A stretch of 24,252 bases of DNA, from NCBI GenBank assembly GCA_937948705.1, contig CALECF010000183.1, positions 1 to 24,252 of the forward strand, read 5' to 3'. Below, piece after piece: positions 1-7,158 of the stretch; the stretch's first letter is position 1; every line of letters starts with the position of its first letter. The position numbers were made by a program, and so were the translations under genes. A model generated the notes under the pieces. The model was not told the origin of the DNA. It did no database searches and was given only the letters and a program-made list of their open reading frames with translations. This stretch comes from an uncultured Anaerosolibacter sp. GTDB lineage: Bacteria > Bacillota_A > Clostridia > Peptostreptococcales > Thermotaleaceae.

Positions 1-863
1 TTAGCATCTACCAGCTTAAAATTTGGTACTCTCACATAAAGATCACCCTTGAAAGTTCCACTTTGGATTCTAGCTTCTGGGCTTTTGATTATTAGCTTTG
101 GCGCCGTTAAAGTAAATCTATCGATTACTACTTTCTTGTCATCTTGTGTGTAAAGGGCTATTTTACGTTGAATCAAGTCGTTACCGGCAGCATCTTTTTT
201 GCCATTCTTAAACGTTCCTTCTAAAACAAGAGTTTTATCAGTTGTTAAATCATTCAACGTAGAAATGATCCACTTACCGTCTTTGCTGATTCCATTTTCA
301 AAAGCGTCAACATTATTTACTAAAGAAGCAGTTGTTACAACATCCACTGGTGTTGCTGGTACTACTGGTGTGGCTGGCACAACTGGCGTTGCAGGTGTTC
401 CTGGTACAGCTGGCGTAGCTGGTACTGCTGGTGTTGCTGCATTTAGCTTTTCAAAAGTTTTAGAACCAACTATACCATCAGCAGTAAGTCCGTTTTTACT
501 TTGATAGCTTTTCACTGCCTCTGCCGTTAGCTTACCAAAAATCCCATCCGCTTTAAGGGTGAATCCATTCTCGTTAAGCTTCGTTTGTAGTAATGTAACA
601 TCACTACCCTTAGAACCTACTTTAAGTATACGAATCACACTGGTTGCTACCTTAGGTGCAGTTTTTGCTTTAGGTGCAACTGCTGCCTTAGGTGCTACTG
701 GTGCTTTAGGTGCCGCTGGTGCTGGCGCCGCTGGAGTTCCTGTCCATGTTGTAGCTGCTGAAACCACATCTACACCGAAAGGTCCTAATTTGGGACCAGC
801 TACTACTGATAGAGCTAATACTGCTGCTAATGCACAGGTCATTGGCTTTAAGTTTCTTTTCAA
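1..863 (-). CDS. Secreted peptidoglycan-binding surface protein, 3' end outside window
   Basis: Probable exported cell-wall protein; 287 residues are visible and the frame stays open at base 1. I chose TTG at 863 because AAGGAGGA (871-878) lies 7 nt upstream. Visible order: signal peptide (about 1-36, basic start, hydrophobic core, likely cleavage near VSA-A), Ala/Pro/Lys-rich linker (about 42-72), a PG_binding_1-like domain (about 77-140, with LKVGSKGSDVTLLQTKLNENG and ADGIFGKLTAEAVKSYQ), a tandem ATPAVP/ATPVVP linker (about 142-173), then an uncharacterised beta-rich region (about 178-287) with KLIIKSPEARIQSGTFKGDL. PG_binding_1 domains generally bind peptidoglycan, so attachment to the wall is inferred. 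The C-terminal domain is not recognised and is cut by the edge. Confidence 0.85.
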   Translation of the reverse strand, partial: MKRNLKPMTCALAAVLALSVVAGPKLGPFGVDVVSAATTWTGTPAAPAPAAPKAPVAPKAAVAPKAKTAPKVATSVIRILKVGSKGSDVTLLQTKLNENGFTLKADGIFGKLTAEAVKSYQSKNGLTADGIVGSKTFEKLNAATPAVPATPAVPGTPATPVVPATPVVPATPVDVVTTASLVNNVDAFENGISKDGKWIISTLNDLTTDKTLVLEGTFKNGKKDAAGNDLIQRKIALYTQDDKKVVIDRFTLTAPKLIIKSPEARIQSGTFKGDLYVRVPNFKLVDA

Positions 864-967
864 AAAAATGTCCTCCTTATGTATGGGTTTTGTTTAATAT
901 TTCTACGACATAAAGATACTTTTTTCAAGCTTAATAAAAGGACAACTTTGATTGTTAATTATCAAGC

Positions 968-996
968 TTTAGAAAATAAAATATTATTATAGTCAA
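968..996 (-). promoter_or_regulatory. Possible sigma-A promoter of the surface protein gene
   Basis: On the minus strand TTGACT (991-996) is followed after 17 nt by TCTAAA (968-973), matching consensus at 5/6 and 4/6 positions. It would give a leader of about 100 nt. Assigned by eye. Confidence 0.4.
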
Positions 997-1057
997 TAAG
1001 AAATACTAACAAATACATTATATCAATAAAGTAATCTAAAGCACAAGATGTCAGCGC

Positions 1058-1093
1058 GATATTTGTCATATTTCGGGGATATTTGTCATATTT
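1058..1093. repeat. Paired direct repeat in the intergenic region 864-1187
   Basis: The 16-bp sequence GATATTTGTCATATTT occurs exactly twice, at 1058-1073 and 1078-1093, a 20-bp period. Each copy contains two ATATTT units, so four units start at 1059, 1068, 1079 and 1088, spaced 9, 11 and 9 bp, close to helical repeats. Such phasing is typical of tandem regulator sites on one DNA face. It lies about 60 bp upstream of the candidate -35 of the surface protein gene and downstream of the C45 hydrolase gene. The rest of 864-1187 shows nothing else I can support. Confidence 0.6.
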
Positions 1094-1187
1094 TCACAGA
1101 ACACAATACTTCTTTTACTACCCTAATGATTGAATCATTCATTAAAGACTACACAGACAGTTCAGAAGATGCTATGATGCCCTTCTG

Positions 1188-2942
1188 TTATTTATCTGGT
1201 ATATATCGTTCCATATTTTCAATTATTTTCCTTTCTTGCTCTCCCATGTCATATTCTCTGATGAGATTTATACACTTCGTTGCACAGGTCATAGCTTTCC
1301 CTCGATCTGCCTTTTTAAAATAGGCATCGGCTAGATACATATATATTCTCACTACATCCGCTGGATATATATAACACATATCCAGTACCCCTTCTAATAT
1401 TTCTATTGCTTCATCGATTTGATGCAAATCAATCAATGTTTTGCCCTTATCCATATACATCTGAGGCAATTCTCTGTATTTCTTAATATTTTTATCAATC
1501 TTAAGCAATAGCTTCTCATGATCTTTTTGTTCCTTTAATCTTATTATTTCAGAAATCTCATAAATGGTAGGATTATTCAGTGTAAGTATATCCTCTATCA
1601 ATTGCCTATGATTCTTTCTGATAAGCATATCAAATACCTTATCTCTTCTCTCTATGAGCCCCTTAACGCTTTGCTGAGGACTCTTGTTGTCATCTTGATA
1701 AACTTCTACAGAACCAGCGGAGGTGTTATACTTATAATAAGGACCAAACCCTGAATATCCCTTGCCCACCGAAAAATAGGTTTCTCCATGCTTTACATCT
1801 ATGATTACTGACTGTATGGACTGTTCATTATTGATGGTATAATGTCCAAGCCCAAGTTCTAAATCATCATATTGATAAAATTTAACACTTGATAACAGAT
1901 GGATACATTCATCGATGCTTGTCATCTTTCCCTTCTCCAGCTGATCTTTCGCAGACTCATTTCTGCCTTGATTTCTGAAATTTTTAGCAGTCAATATCCC
2001 CATATTCTCATGCTTAAGGTTATCATCCAAAAACGTATTGTTCACCACCAAGTAACTTTTCGCTTTTAGGTCATGTCTTTTCACACCAGTTGCTGCAATA
2101 TCAAATATCGCTCCATCGTTATCGTGAGTGCTTGAAATGATAATATCCCAACCAGTTTCTGAACTATAACTCTTTAAAAGGTCGTCTACATCATCTATTG
2201 TGTTCGCCGTCTCAAGAATATCTCTAGTTTTATAGCCAATTGGCATATCCTTTGATTTATTTGATTTAGTCATTTTTATATGGTTTAAAGACAGTCCTAT
2301 CCCCTTCTCATTAAAACCTGTCAGTACTCCTGGAAAGCCTATAACGCCAAAGCTAGTCATCTTTTGCTTTCCATCTACATTATACTCTACCACGATTGGG
2401 TATTCTCCTAGAAAAGGAAGGTAGTCAAGATTTCTCACTAAAACCACACGATCATCTATCCTCTGTAAAATGGATGTACACCCTCCATGAAGTCCTTCTG
2501 GGAAGAGTGGAAATAATAGAATCTCATCATAGGATAACCCCGTTCCATCCGCTAATCCTTTGAGCTCTTCCCTATATCTTTGTGGAATTCTCTCTCCCAT
2601 AGATTGTAGTTTTAAGTTGATATAAATATTTGTAAAAATCTTAAAGAACCAAGGTACTGATAATCTAAAAAGCTTTCTAACCTCTTTGTTAAGTGTTATG
2701 ATCTGCTCTCTCATTAAAACACCATACTGTAAGCCAACTTCATAATAATTCCCTGATAATTTAAGGTATGGTACTCCATTTTTATCTGTAAGCTGCCCTT
2801 TTTGAAAAACGCTTTTATGTTCATTTACTTTTGTTGGTGTATATCTTATATTTTTACCTAATCGGTTACCTTTATAAATCCATTGTAAATTTGAAACAAA
2901 ATCAATGAGGGCCCCACAGGTTTTTGTTTCTATATTCTCCAT
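1188..2942 (-). CDS. C45-type acyltransferase/hydrolase (Ntn fold) with C-terminal TPR region
   Basis: This looks like a peptidase family C45 / acyl-CoA:6-aminopenicillanate acyltransferase-like protein. In that family an internal cysteine becomes the N-terminal nucleophile after self-cleavage. The likely nucleophile is Cys156 (numbering from the ATG at 2945) in LHGGCTSIL, followed by VVLVRNLDY and FPGVLTGFNEKGIGLSLNHI, blocks typical of the Ntn core. Residues about 480-575 form helical repeats resembling TPRs, with LIDLHQIDEAIEILEGVLD and YLADAYFKKADRGKAMTCA. No signal peptide is seen, so it is probably cytoplasmic. Two ATGs lie side by side; AGGAG at 2951-2955 is 5 nt from the first (2945) and 8 nt from the second (2942), so I prefer 2942. 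It is divergent from the arsenic operon. The substrate is unknown. Confidence 0.8.
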   Translation of the reverse strand: MENIETKTCGALIDFVSNLQWIYKGNRLGKNIRYTPTKVNEHKSVFQKGQLTDKNGVPYLKLSGNYYEVGLQYGVLMREQIITLNKEVRKLFRLSVPWFFKIFTNIYINLKLQSMGERIPQRYREELKGLADGTGLSYDEILLFPLFPEGLHGGCTSILQRIDDRVVLVRNLDYLPFLGEYPIVVEYNVDGKQKMTSFGVIGFPGVLTGFNEKGIGLSLNHIKMTKSNKSKDMPIGYKTRDILETANTIDDVDDLLKSYSSETGWDIIISSTHDNDGAIFDIAATGVKRHDLKAKSYLVVNNTFLDDNLKHENMGILTAKNFRNQGRNESAKDQLEKGKMTSIDECIHLLSSVKFYQYDDLELGLGHYTINNEQSIQSVIIDVKHGETYFSVGKGYSGFGPYYKYNTSAGSVEVYQDDNKSPQQSVKGLIERRDKVFDMLIRKNHRQLIEDILTLNNPTIYEISEIIRLKEQKDHEKLLLKIDKNIKKYRELPQMYMDKGKTLIDLHQIDEAIEILEGVLDMCYIYPADVVRIYMYLADAYFKKADRGKAMTCATKCINLIREYDMGEQERKIIENMERYIPDK

Positions 2943-3088
2943 CATTCCATCTCCTGCTAAAATAATTCATACAAACTATAATATGCCCTGTTATACATCC
3001 TAAATAAACAAACCCTATACCTTTTGGATCATCACAGCGAATATATGCATGTAGTCTCAAAAAGAAATATTAGAAATTCCCAAATTAT

Positions 3089-3105
3089 AGTTGCAATATA
3101 CAACT
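3089..3105. promoter_or_regulatory. Candidate MarR operator
   Basis: AGTTGCAATATACAACT is an inverted repeat (AGTTG, 7 nt, CAACT). The length and the TTG...CAA core are typical of MarR-family operators. It covers the candidate -35 element of the operon whose first gene encodes a MarR protein, so autorepression is inferred. Confidence 0.55.
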
Positions 3106-3120
3106 GTTTTATATTACAAT
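3091..3120 (+). promoter_or_regulatory. Candidate promoter of the marR-arsM-arsN operon
   Basis: TTGCAA (3091-3096), an 18-bp spacer and TACAAT (3115-3120) resemble a sigma-A promoter. Transcription would start near 3127, leaving a very short leader before the ATG at 3140, so a second promoter upstream is possible. Confidence 0.5.
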
Positions 3121-3139
3121 TATATTGAGGTGGTTAATA

Positions 3140-3583
3140 ATGGATAATTTCCAAAATGCACAAAAGTTAAGAGGAATGATTAAAACCCTCGTCCGGAATC
3201 TCGGACTCCTAGAAAAAGGAGAGGCTTCTTGCTGTGGCATTACCCTAAGTCAATGTCACGCAATCGTAGAAATCGGTTCTGCCCATTCAATTTCCTTGAA
3301 TGATTTAGCTGAGTTATTATCCCTAGATAACAGCACCCTGAGCAGAACAGTAAACAATCTAGTGAATCAGAACCTGGCAGAGCGCGAGATCGACCCAAAT
3401 GATAGACGGTATATAAAGATTAAACTTACTAGCCAAGGTATGGAAACCTTCCAGTCCATTGAAGAAAGTATGAATGAATATTTTCAAAGTATCCTTGAAT
3501 CCATCCCAATTGACAAAAGAGAGCAGGTTATAGAAAGTTTGTCTCTATTAATAAGTGCTGCGAAAAATAATAAGTGTTGTTAA
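3140..3583 (+). CDS. MarR-family regulator with cysteine pairs, likely arsenic-responsive
   Basis: A 147-residue winged-helix regulator of MarR size. The recognition-helix region is about 51-80 (LNDLAELLSLDNSTLSRTVN) and the wing carries DPNDRRY (85-91), the conserved MarR wing motif. Start: ATG at 3140 with GAGGTGG at 3127-3133; an in-frame TTG at 3125 overlaps that ribosome binding site and is rejected. Cysteines are clustered unusually: Cys31-Cys32 (SCCG), Cys39, and a C-terminal Cys146-Cys147 pair. ArsM just downstream carries the same SCCG pattern. Because vicinal thiols bind trivalent arsenic, I infer As(III)-controlled derepression of this operon. That is inference; oxidant or other metal sensing would also fit. 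The gap to arsM is 16 nt. Confidence 0.85.
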   Translation: MDNFQNAQKLRGMIKTLVRNLGLLEKGEASCCGITLSQCHAIVEIGSAHSISLNDLAELLSLDNSTLSRTVNNLVNQNLAEREIDPNDRRYIKIKLTSQGMETFQSIEESMNEYFQSILESIPIDKREQVIESLSLLISAAKNNKCC

Positions 3584-3599
3584 AGAAAGGAGTATTCAA

Positions 3600-4421
3600 A
3601 TGGAATTTGATGTAAAACAGAAAGTTAGAGATTATTATGGTAACATCGCTGTACAAGTAAGTTCAAAAGGTAGTGGTAGCTGCTGCGGCACTTCATCCTG
3701 CTGCGGAGACATCAGCAATGCTTCCCACATCTATGATGGTAGTCAAATTAAGGACCTACCAAAGGAAGCGGTTGCTGCATCCTTAGGTTGTGCCGATCCC
3801 GTACTTTTTGCTGATCTGAAAGAGGGGGAAACGGTCCTGGATTTAGGTAGCGGAGGTGGTATCGATGTATTGGTAGCGTCTAGATATGTAGGCTCCTCTG
3901 GCAAGGTGTATGGTCTAGATATGACCGATGAAATGCTTGCCCTAGCCAATAAAAATAAAGAAAAGATGGGTGTAGAGAATGTTGAATTCCTAAAAGGCTT
4001 CATTGAGAGAATTCCTTTAGAAAATGAGTCTCTTGATGTGATCCTCTCCAATTGTGTCATCAATTTATCAGAGGATAAAGAAAAAGCTTTGGCTGAAGCT
4101 TATCGTGTCCTGAAACCAGGAGGCAGATTGGCCATCGCTGATATTGTCAATTTAAAAGATGTCCCCGATTATGTAAGAAAAAGTGCTGAAATGTGGGCTG
4201 GGTGTATTGCGGGTACGTTACGAGTAGATGTATATAAGCAAATCTTAGGAAAAGTAGGATTTTATGACATCGAAATAGAGCCTGTCCACATCTACACAAA
4301 AAGTGTAGTCGAAGGCCTTGCAAAGCAGAAAAATACTTGTCTAGAAGACATTCTAGAGGTATCTGACATCGAGATCCTTGATGGTGCCTTTGCTGGTGCC
4401 TATATCAAAGCCTTTAAATAA
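3600..4421 (+). CDS. arsM: Arsenite S-adenosylmethionine methyltransferase ArsM
   Basis: Transfers methyl groups from SAM to As(III), giving methylated arsenicals. It is a cytoplasmic protein of 273 residues. The SAM-binding motif LDLGSGGGIDVL is at about 80-91. The three cysteines conserved in ArsM are visible as Cys64 (SLGCADP), Cys152 (LSNCVINL) and Cys202 (WAGCIAGTL). An N-terminal double pair, Cys28-Cys29 and Cys34-Cys35 in SCCGTSSCCGD, may be an extra arsenic-binding site. Start: ATG at 3600 preceded by AAAGGAG; a longer in-frame reading from a TTG at 3555 lies inside the end of marR and has no ribosome binding site. It is the second gene of a three-gene operon, with 12 nt to the acetyltransferase. 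Confidence 0.93.
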   Translation: MEFDVKQKVRDYYGNIAVQVSSKGSGSCCGTSSCCGDISNASHIYDGSQIKDLPKEAVAASLGCADPVLFADLKEGETVLDLGSGGGIDVLVASRYVGSSGKVYGLDMTDEMLALANKNKEKMGVENVEFLKGFIERIPLENESLDVILSNCVINLSEDKEKALAEAYRVLKPGGRLAIADIVNLKDVPDYVRKSAEMWAGCIAGTLRVDVYKQILGKVGFYDIEIEPVHIYTKSVVEGLAKQKNTCLEDILEVSDIEILDGAFAGAYIKAFK

Positions 4422-4433
4422 GGGGGGTGTTTT

Positions 4434-4937
4434 ATGAATTATTTTACTCGCATAGCTACCACAGAGGATATTCCATCTATTCGAGCAATTTATAACCAAG
4501 GCATCGAGGATAGAATTGCTACACTGGAAACCACATTAAGAACCGATGACGATATCCACGACTGGCTAATGAATCGAAGTGAGAATCACAAGGTAATCAT
4601 CATTGAAGATGAGACCGGTACTGTCCATGGTTGGGCATCATTGAATGTTTTTAACTCCAGATGTTGCTACAGCGGTGTTGTAGATATCTCCATCTACATT
4701 AGCAGAACGGTGAGAGGAGCGGGTTTAGGTAAGATTCTTCTTAACAAGCTAATTCACATTGCCAACGAACAAGGCTTCCACAAGCTAGTTCTCAGCACCT
4801 TCAGGTTTAATGAAGCAGGTCAGCGTCTTTATCGATCCCTTGGCTTTAGAGAAGTGGGCACCTATCTCCAACAGGGTCTTCTTGACGGCAAATGGGTGGA
4901 TGTGACGGTGATGGAGAAAATTCTTTCTTCTTCATAA
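4434..4937 (+). CDS. arsN1: GNAT acetyltransferase, arsinothricin-resistance ArsN1 type
   Basis: A 167-residue GNAT N-acetyltransferase. The acetyl-CoA loop is VRGAGLGKILL (about 93-103). The segments IYNQGIEDRIATLET (19-33), GWASLN, FHKLVLSTFRFNEAGQRLY and SLGFREVGTY follow the pattern I know from ArsN1/phosphinothricin acetyltransferase-like enzymes, which acetylate the amino group of the glutamine synthetase inhibitors arsinothricin or phosphinothricin. Placement directly behind arsM (12 nt, with AAGGGGGGTG as ribosome binding site) favours the arsenical substrate. No arsL-like biosynthetic gene is present in the window, so self-protection by a producer is not supported. Phosphinothricin acetyltransferase is the main alternative name. 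Confidence 0.82.
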   Translation: MNYFTRIATTEDIPSIRAIYNQGIEDRIATLETTLRTDDDIHDWLMNRSENHKVIIIEDETGTVHGWASLNVFNSRCCYSGVVDISIYISRTVRGAGLGKILLNKLIHIANEQGFHKLVLSTFRFNEAGQRLYRSLGFREVGTYLQQGLLDGKWVDVTVMEKILSSS

Positions 4938-4939
4938 TA

Positions 4940-4966
4940 AAGGAGAATCCATGGTGGATTCTCCTT
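4940..4966. terminator. Shared hairpin between convergent genes
   Basis: A 12-bp perfect stem (4940-4951 with 4955-4966) and a 3-nt loop sit between the end of the arsenic operon and the end of the small minus-strand gene. Neither side has a long T run, so termination efficiency is uncertain. Confidence 0.6.
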
Positions 4967-4977
4967 CACATATCCTA

Positions 4978-5118
4978 CTACTTATTATTCTTATTCATTG
5001 CTTTATCTTTGTTTGCCGAAGCCCCATCGTTGATAGGACTTAATCCAAACTCTTCTAAAAACTCTTTGCTAAACTCAATTCTATTGATGCTTTTTGGATT
5101 TCTTTTGCTTACCTTCAT
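4978..5118 (-). CDS. Small orphan protein, 46 aa
   Basis: The reading frame begins MKVSKRNPKSINRIEFSKEF and ends KDKAMNKNNK. ATG at 5118 is preceded by GAGGTGA (5123-5129), a good ribosome binding site, and the shared hairpin follows the stop. The product is basic at both ends with an amphipathic middle (IEFSKEFLEEFGLSP). I do not recognise the family; a small spore or nucleoid protein is possible but only a guess. It lies in the same direction as the RemA-like gene, 50 nt downstream of it, and may be co-transcribed. Confidence 0.6.
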   Translation of the reverse strand: MKVSKRNPKSINRIEFSKEFLEEFGLSPINDGASANKDKAMNKNNK

Positions 5119-5168
5119 CTCATCACCTCACTATTAGTATGTGATTGCCTAAAAAATGTATACTTAAA

Positions 5169-5549
5169 CTATTGTTTCATATCAAAATCTATTTCATGCT
5201 TTAAGATCTCTTCGATCTTTCTTTCAATCTTTGCTACATCAAGACTTGCTTCCTTTTTAATGCTTTTTCTTAACATCGGGCCAATTTGTTGTATATCATC
5301 TAGAATATCTTGCAATAACTCCATGGCGGCAGTTGCCTCCATGACCTCTCTAGGTATCTCCACAATGTTGGCCAATATCGAGTGCTCCGTTCTAGACGCT
5401 ACCATGGGGTTTTTCATCTCTTCCACAAACACGTGGGTTCTTCTTCCAGGGCCTCTGTCATCCTCAATAGGTTCCAATGCCACAATCTTATCAGATCGAA
5501 CGAACTTGCCATATCCTAATGGAACAATGACATTTTCTTTGACATCCAT
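5169..5549 (-). CDS. RemA/DUF370-like regulator with C-terminal extension
   Basis: Residues about 8-63 (LGYGKFVRSDKIVALEP, then GPGRRTHVFVEE and VASRTEHSIL) match the layout of RemA (YlzA, DUF370), a DNA-binding activator of biofilm matrix operons in Bacillus: a glycine-containing N-terminal strand, an RRT motif, and a final S-x-T segment. RemA is normally under about 90 residues; this protein has 126, with an added helical tail (about 68-126, METTAAMELLQ-type then IERKIEEILKHEIDFDMKQ) likely to be a coiled coil. Start ATG at 5549 has AAGGATG upstream. It has its own promoter at 5653-5681. Its target is unknown, and the family call rests on pattern only. Confidence 0.65.
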   Translation of the reverse strand: MDVKENVIVPLGYGKFVRSDKIVALEPIEDDRGPGRRTHVFVEEMKNPMVASRTEHSILANIVEIPREVMEATAAMELLQDILDDIQQIGPMLRKSIKKEASLDVAKIERKIEEILKHEIDFDMKQ

Positions 5550-5652
5550 TATTCATCATCCTTTTCGAAGGTTTTCTTCTAAGTATTTTTCCCACATTCT
5601 ATAGGATGATATTCTAATCGATTTACATTAGTATTTTCTAGACTTTCCATTT

Positions 5653-5681
5653 ATTGTACGAAAACTATTTTTTCAATACAA
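5653..5681 (-). promoter_or_regulatory. Sigma-A promoter of the RemA-like gene
   Basis: On the minus strand TTGTAT (5676-5681), 17 nt, TACAAT (5653-5658). I see no convincing terminator between gatB and this promoter, so some read-through from the gat operon is possible. Confidence 0.65.
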
Positions 5682-5725
5682 ATACTCTCTAAAATACAAT
5701 TTTTAATCTGTATACTTTGATGCTT

Positions 5726-7156
5726 TTATATTTCCAACAGTATTTTCTCTAAAATTTCTTTTGTTGACTTTGGATTGGCTTTTCCTTTTGTCTCTTTCAT
5801 GATCTGTCCCATTAAGAATCCTACAGCTTGAGCCTTTCCATTCTTAAAATCTTCTATGGCTTGGGGGTTGCTCTCTAAAACTCCCTTGACTGCCCCTTCT
5901 AATTCAGCAGTTCCACTGATTTGAGTTAATCCCTTTTCCTCCAAAATTTCCATGGGGCTTTTATCCGTTTTTGCTAATTCTTCAAATATTTCCTTGCCAG
6001 CTGCACGGCTGATTTTTCCTTCCTCGATCATTTTGATCAGATCCCCTAAATGCCTTGCTTTTACAGGTATTTCATCCCCATCCTCATCTTTCAAAAGTCT
6101 TAGCATTTCACCTAGAATCCAGTTTGATGCCTCTTTAGGCCGAATTCCTTCCGATACCACCTCTTCGAAATACTTAGCCAATACTTTTCTTCCAATAAGA
6201 ATGTCGATTTCTTTTTCACTCAAACCATATGATTGTGCAAATCTTGCCTTTTTTTGGATTGGTAGCTCTGGAAGACTTCCCTGAATCATCATTACATCCT
6301 CTTCTTGAATGATTATCGGTAACAGATCAGGCTCTGGAAAATAACGATAATCATGGGCATCTTCCTTGGATCGCATGGGAACCGTCTTGCCCTTGGCACT
6401 ATCCCACTTTCTCGTTTCCTGTTTAATCTTATTGCCCTCTCCAAAAGTATATAGCTCTCTCTGTCTTTTCTCCTCTTTTTGAATAGCCTTTAATATTTCT
6501 TTGAATGAGTTCATATTCTTAATTTCTACCTTGGTATTCAAAGATTCTTGACCTATTGGGCGAATTGAAATATTCGCGTCACACCTCATGGAGCCTTGCT
6601 CCATCTTGCAATCAGAAACCTCCACGTATTCCAACATAGCTCTTAATTCTCTTAGAAAAGCTACAGCCTCCTCTGGAGATCGCATATCTGGCTCCGTAAC
6701 AATTTCAATCAAAGGCACTCCTGTTCGGTTGTAATCGATTAAGGTGATAGGCTCATCATCTAGATGTATCAGCTTTCCAGCATCCTCTTCTAGGTGAATT
6801 CTCGTTATTCCGATTCGTTTCGGCCTTTCACTCACCTTAATGTCCATAAATCCCTCTCCACAGATGGGTAAATCAAATTGGGAGATTTGATATGCCTTAG
6901 GCAGGTCAGGATAGAAATAGTTTTTTCGATCAAACTTATTTACCCTATTGATACGACAATTTAATGCACTGCCAGCTCTCATGGCAAGATGGATTACCTC
7001 TTCATTTAGTACAGGCAGCGTTCCCGGAAGACCCGTACAAATGGGACAAGTATTTTCGTTGGGTTGGGAACCAAACTCCGTCGAACAGCCACAGAATATT
7101 TTAGATTTTGTTTTTAATTCCACATGGATTTCAAGTCCTATAATCGTTTCAAACAT
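5726..7156 (-). CDS. gatB: Asp-tRNA(Asn)/Glu-tRNA(Gln) amidotransferase subunit B
   Basis: The tRNA-binding and kinase subunit of GatCAB, 476 residues, normal length. It phosphorylates the Asp or Glu on misacylated tRNA before amidation. The zinc site is visible as Cys22, Cys24, Cys37 and Cys40 (FCGCS and CPIC). Family blocks YFYPDLPKAYQISQ, NRTGVPLIEIVTEPD and GSMRCDANIS are present, and the C-terminal YqeY-like tail ends NPKSTKEILEKILLEI. It starts 2 nt after the gatA stop; its AAAGGAGG lies inside the end of gatA, which suggests translational coupling. It is the last gene of the aspS-gatCAB operon. Confidence 0.97.
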   Translation of the reverse strand: MFETIIGLEIHVELKTKSKIFCGCSTEFGSQPNENTCPICTGLPGTLPVLNEEVIHLAMRAGSALNCRINRVNKFDRKNYFYPDLPKAYQISQFDLPICGEGFMDIKVSERPKRIGITRIHLEEDAGKLIHLDDEPITLIDYNRTGVPLIEIVTEPDMRSPEEAVAFLRELRAMLEYVEVSDCKMEQGSMRCDANISIRPIGQESLNTKVEIKNMNSFKEILKAIQKEEKRQRELYTFGEGNKIKQETRKWDSAKGKTVPMRSKEDAHDYRYFPEPDLLPIIIQEEDVMMIQGSLPELPIQKKARFAQSYGLSEKEIDILIGRKVLAKYFEEVVSEGIRPKEASNWILGEMLRLLKDEDGDEIPVKARHLGDLIKMIEEGKISRAAGKEIFEELAKTDKSPMEILEEKGLTQISGTAELEGAVKGVLESNPQAIEDFKNGKAQAVGFLMGQIMKETKGKANPKSTKEILEKILLEI

Positions 7157-7158
7157 GG

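Noticed and set aside
347..445. Short repeated units in the surface protein gene, at first sight a minisatellite or CRISPR-like array.
   Set aside because: The units are irregular, lie in frame and encode an ATPAVP/ATPVVP linker; there are no unique spacers.
199..897. Plus-strand frames rich in GVAGT and ALGAT repeats.
   Set aside because: They are mirror readings of the Pro/Ala-rich linkers of the minus-strand surface protein, which has the signal peptide and ribosome binding site.
925..970. Inverted AAGCTT-containing repeat before the surface protein gene, considered as a leader hairpin.
   Set aside because: With the predicted promoter, one arm lies upstream of the transcription start, so it would not be in the RNA.
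5952..6284. Open frame of 110 codons antisense to gatB, and similar frames opposite gatA, aspS, rtcB and the MutS-like gene.
   Set aside because: No ribosome binding site or family features; they lie within well-supported genes on the other strand.
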